Below are positions 5,726-6,546 of a DNA stretch of 6,546 nt, piece by piece. Source of the stretch: an uncultured Clostridia bacterium (GTDB lineage: Bacteria > Bacillota > Clostridia > Oscillospirales > Acutalibacteraceae); contig CAMEMA010000057.1 of assembly GCA_945926705.1 (NCBI GenBank), forward strand, positions 1-6,546, in the 5' to 3' direction. Every line of letters begins with the position of its first letter. Position 1 is the stretch's first letter. The translations under genes were made by a program, and so were the position numbers. Below the pieces are notes generated by a model, which made no database searches, had not been told where the DNA came from, and worked only from the letters and a program-made list of their open reading frames with translations.

Positions 5726-6049
5726 ATGGAAATCAGCAAAGAAACTAATGAAGGAAAATCAATTTACCATATTTCGGGAAGAGTTGATACTCAGACCGCT
5801 CCTGACTTACAGATTGTTTTAGATAAAGGATTTGCAGAAGGAGAAAAAGATTTGACTTTGGATTTTTCCGGCGTAGAATATTTGAGCAGCGCCGGTTTGA
5901 GAACCATTCTTTATGCTCAAAAAAGAATAAATGCTTTGGAAAATGCAAAAATGACTATCATTAACGTCAAACCTGATATTATGGAAGTCTTTGACATGAC
6001 TGGTTTTACTGATTTTTTAACCATAAATCCTGTAGAAGACAATAAATAA
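5726..6049 (+). CDS. STAS-domain anti-sigma factor antagonist (RsbV/SpoIIAA-like)
   Basis: This 107-residue single STAS domain is the likely substrate and partner of the preceding kinase. In the family's partner-switch mechanism, the dephosphorylated protein sequesters the kinase and frees its target; phosphorylation by the kinase reverses this. Seen: ISGRVDTQTAPDL (16-28), the beta strand DLTLDFSGVEYL (42-53) and the phosphoacceptor loop SSAGLRTIL (54-62). By alignment with SpoIIAA/RsbV, Ser55 is the probable phosphorylated serine. The C-terminal VFDMTGF is also typical of the family. ATG 5726 follows AGGAGG (5711-5716), which overlaps the kinase stop codon, 13 nt away. The gene is last in its unit and is followed by a clear terminator. 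The PP2C phosphatase that would reactivate it (RsbU/SpoIIE type) is not in the window. Confidence 0.92.
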   Translation: MEISKETNEGKSIYHISGRVDTQTAPDLQIVLDKGFAEGEKDLTLDFSGVEYLSSAGLRTILYAQKRINALENAKMTIINVKPDIMEVFDMTGFTDFLTINPVEDNK

Positions 6050-6079
6050 TCTTATTTAATGCTGTGTATATGTTAAATA

Positions 6080-6107
6080 ACCGCCAAATTATCGGCGGTC
6101 TTTTTTT
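6080..6107 (+). terminator. Intrinsic terminator of the kinase/STAS operon
   Basis: ACCGCC (6080-6085) and GGCGGT (6094-6099) form a GC-rich 6-bp stem around an 8-nt loop, followed by C and seven T (6101-6107). It lies 31 nt after the STAS stop codon. On the opposite strand the stem is followed by only a broken T-rich stretch (TTATTTAAC), so it is at best a weak terminator for the convergent gene. Confidence 0.9.
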
Positions 6108-6133
6108 ACCCAAAAATAAAGTTTGGAAATTTT

Positions 6134-6523
6134 TCAAAATATATTAGATATTGAAGGCAATTCTACATCTCTTAAATGTTTAATTCTTGATAACGCCCTT
6201 GTATTTTCCATTTCGCAATCAATACAATTATCTTCATTTATATTTTCAAGAGAAGTTTTTATAAGTTCAACTGATTCTTCTATTTCTTCCAAGTTTTTAT
6301 GATGAACAATCATCGAAAGAAAAGTATGCTTTTTTTTCCAAAATTCATCAAGTTCTTGAGCTTTTAACTTTGCGTACTCATAATCGGGTTTCGTAACAGC
6401 TGCTTGAATTTCTTCAACATATTCTTTTGCTTTGTCAGAGGCTTCAACTACATATATAAGACAAACTATACATATTACCACCGAAAATAAAGCCAATATT
6501 CCCGCCCAAGAAACTTTTTTCAT
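6134..6523 (-). CDS. Small single-pass membrane protein, DUF4363-like
   Basis: This 129-residue protein has no assigned function. Residues 7-27 (AGILALFSVVICIVCLIYVVE) are a hydrophobic N-terminal anchor after MKK, so the helical remainder is probably outside the membrane. The rest is charged and helical. It includes a central EFWKKKHTFLSMIVHHKNLEEI (about 60-81, with Trp62 and His74/His75), a CIDC pair (100-103) and a C-terminal ELPSISNIF. The W...H pattern and the NIF ending match my recollection of the Firmicute DUF4363 family; this was not tested. ATG 6523 is preceded by AAGGTGATT, an excellent ribosome site. The eight codons before it are open and end in TGA overlapping the ATG (ATGA), which suggests an upstream - strand gene beyond the window. 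DUF4363 genes often follow a DUF421 membrane protein, to my knowledge, but that cannot be seen here. Confidence 0.8.
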   Translation of the reverse strand: MKKVSWAGILALFSVVICIVCLIYVVEASDKAKEYVEEIQAAVTKPDYEYAKLKAQELDEFWKKKHTFLSMIVHHKNLEEIEESVELIKTSLENINEDNCIDCEMENTRALSRIKHLRDVELPSISNIF

Positions 6524-6546
6524 GTTTCAATCACCTTCTTTATAAT

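Overview
The window is a 6.5 kb piece of a low-GC Gram-positive chromosome, most likely a clostridial Firmicute (Clostridia, perhaps the Oscillospiraceae/Ruminococcaceae side). The reasons are AT-rich spacers, strong AGGAGG-type ribosome binding sites, frequent TTG/GTG starts, a cysteine-rich histidyl-tRNA synthetase, a small membrane protein resembling the Firmicute DUF4363 family, and a class B PBP next to a methylglyoxal-synthase gene, an arrangement I associate with clostridial cell-shape loci. This placement is inference. I see no mobile element, CRISPR array, tRNA or rRNA.

Layout, left to right. (1) The 3' end of a class B penicillin-binding protein (PBP2/MrdA type, + strand). (2) A 375 bp AT-rich gap with two sigma-A-like promoters in tandem. 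(3) A methylglyoxal-synthase-family gene whose catalytic positions look replaced. (4) A short hairpin, then hisS (+). (5) dus, a tRNA-dihydrouridine synthase, on the - strand and convergent with hisS. (6) A divergent intergenic region holding a perfect 10-bp inverted repeat, then alr, alanine racemase (+). (7) A 227 bp regulatory-looking spacer with a near-consensus promoter, followed by a tightly coupled pair: an RsbW/SpoIIAB-like ATP-binding kinase and an RsbV/SpoIIAA-like STAS protein (+), closed by a clear intrinsic terminator. (8) A small single-pass membrane protein on the - strand, DUF4363-like, convergent with the STAS gene.

How the genes fit together. Most are housekeeping: peptidoglycan synthesis (PBP2, and D-alanine supply by Alr), translation (HisRS) and tRNA modification (Dus). 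The kinase/STAS pair is a partner-switching module with no sigma factor, phosphatase or effector visible in the window, so its target is unknown. An alr gene followed by rsb-type genes recalls the alr-mazEF-rsb order of Bacillus subtilis, but here mazEF and sigB are absent and the kinase precedes the STAS gene.

The most interesting item is the methylglyoxal-synthase homologue. It keeps the fold signature, but by eye alignment it lacks the catalytic aspartates and histidine of the E. coli enzyme. It may be a ligand-binding or regulatory protein, or an enzyme with a changed reaction.
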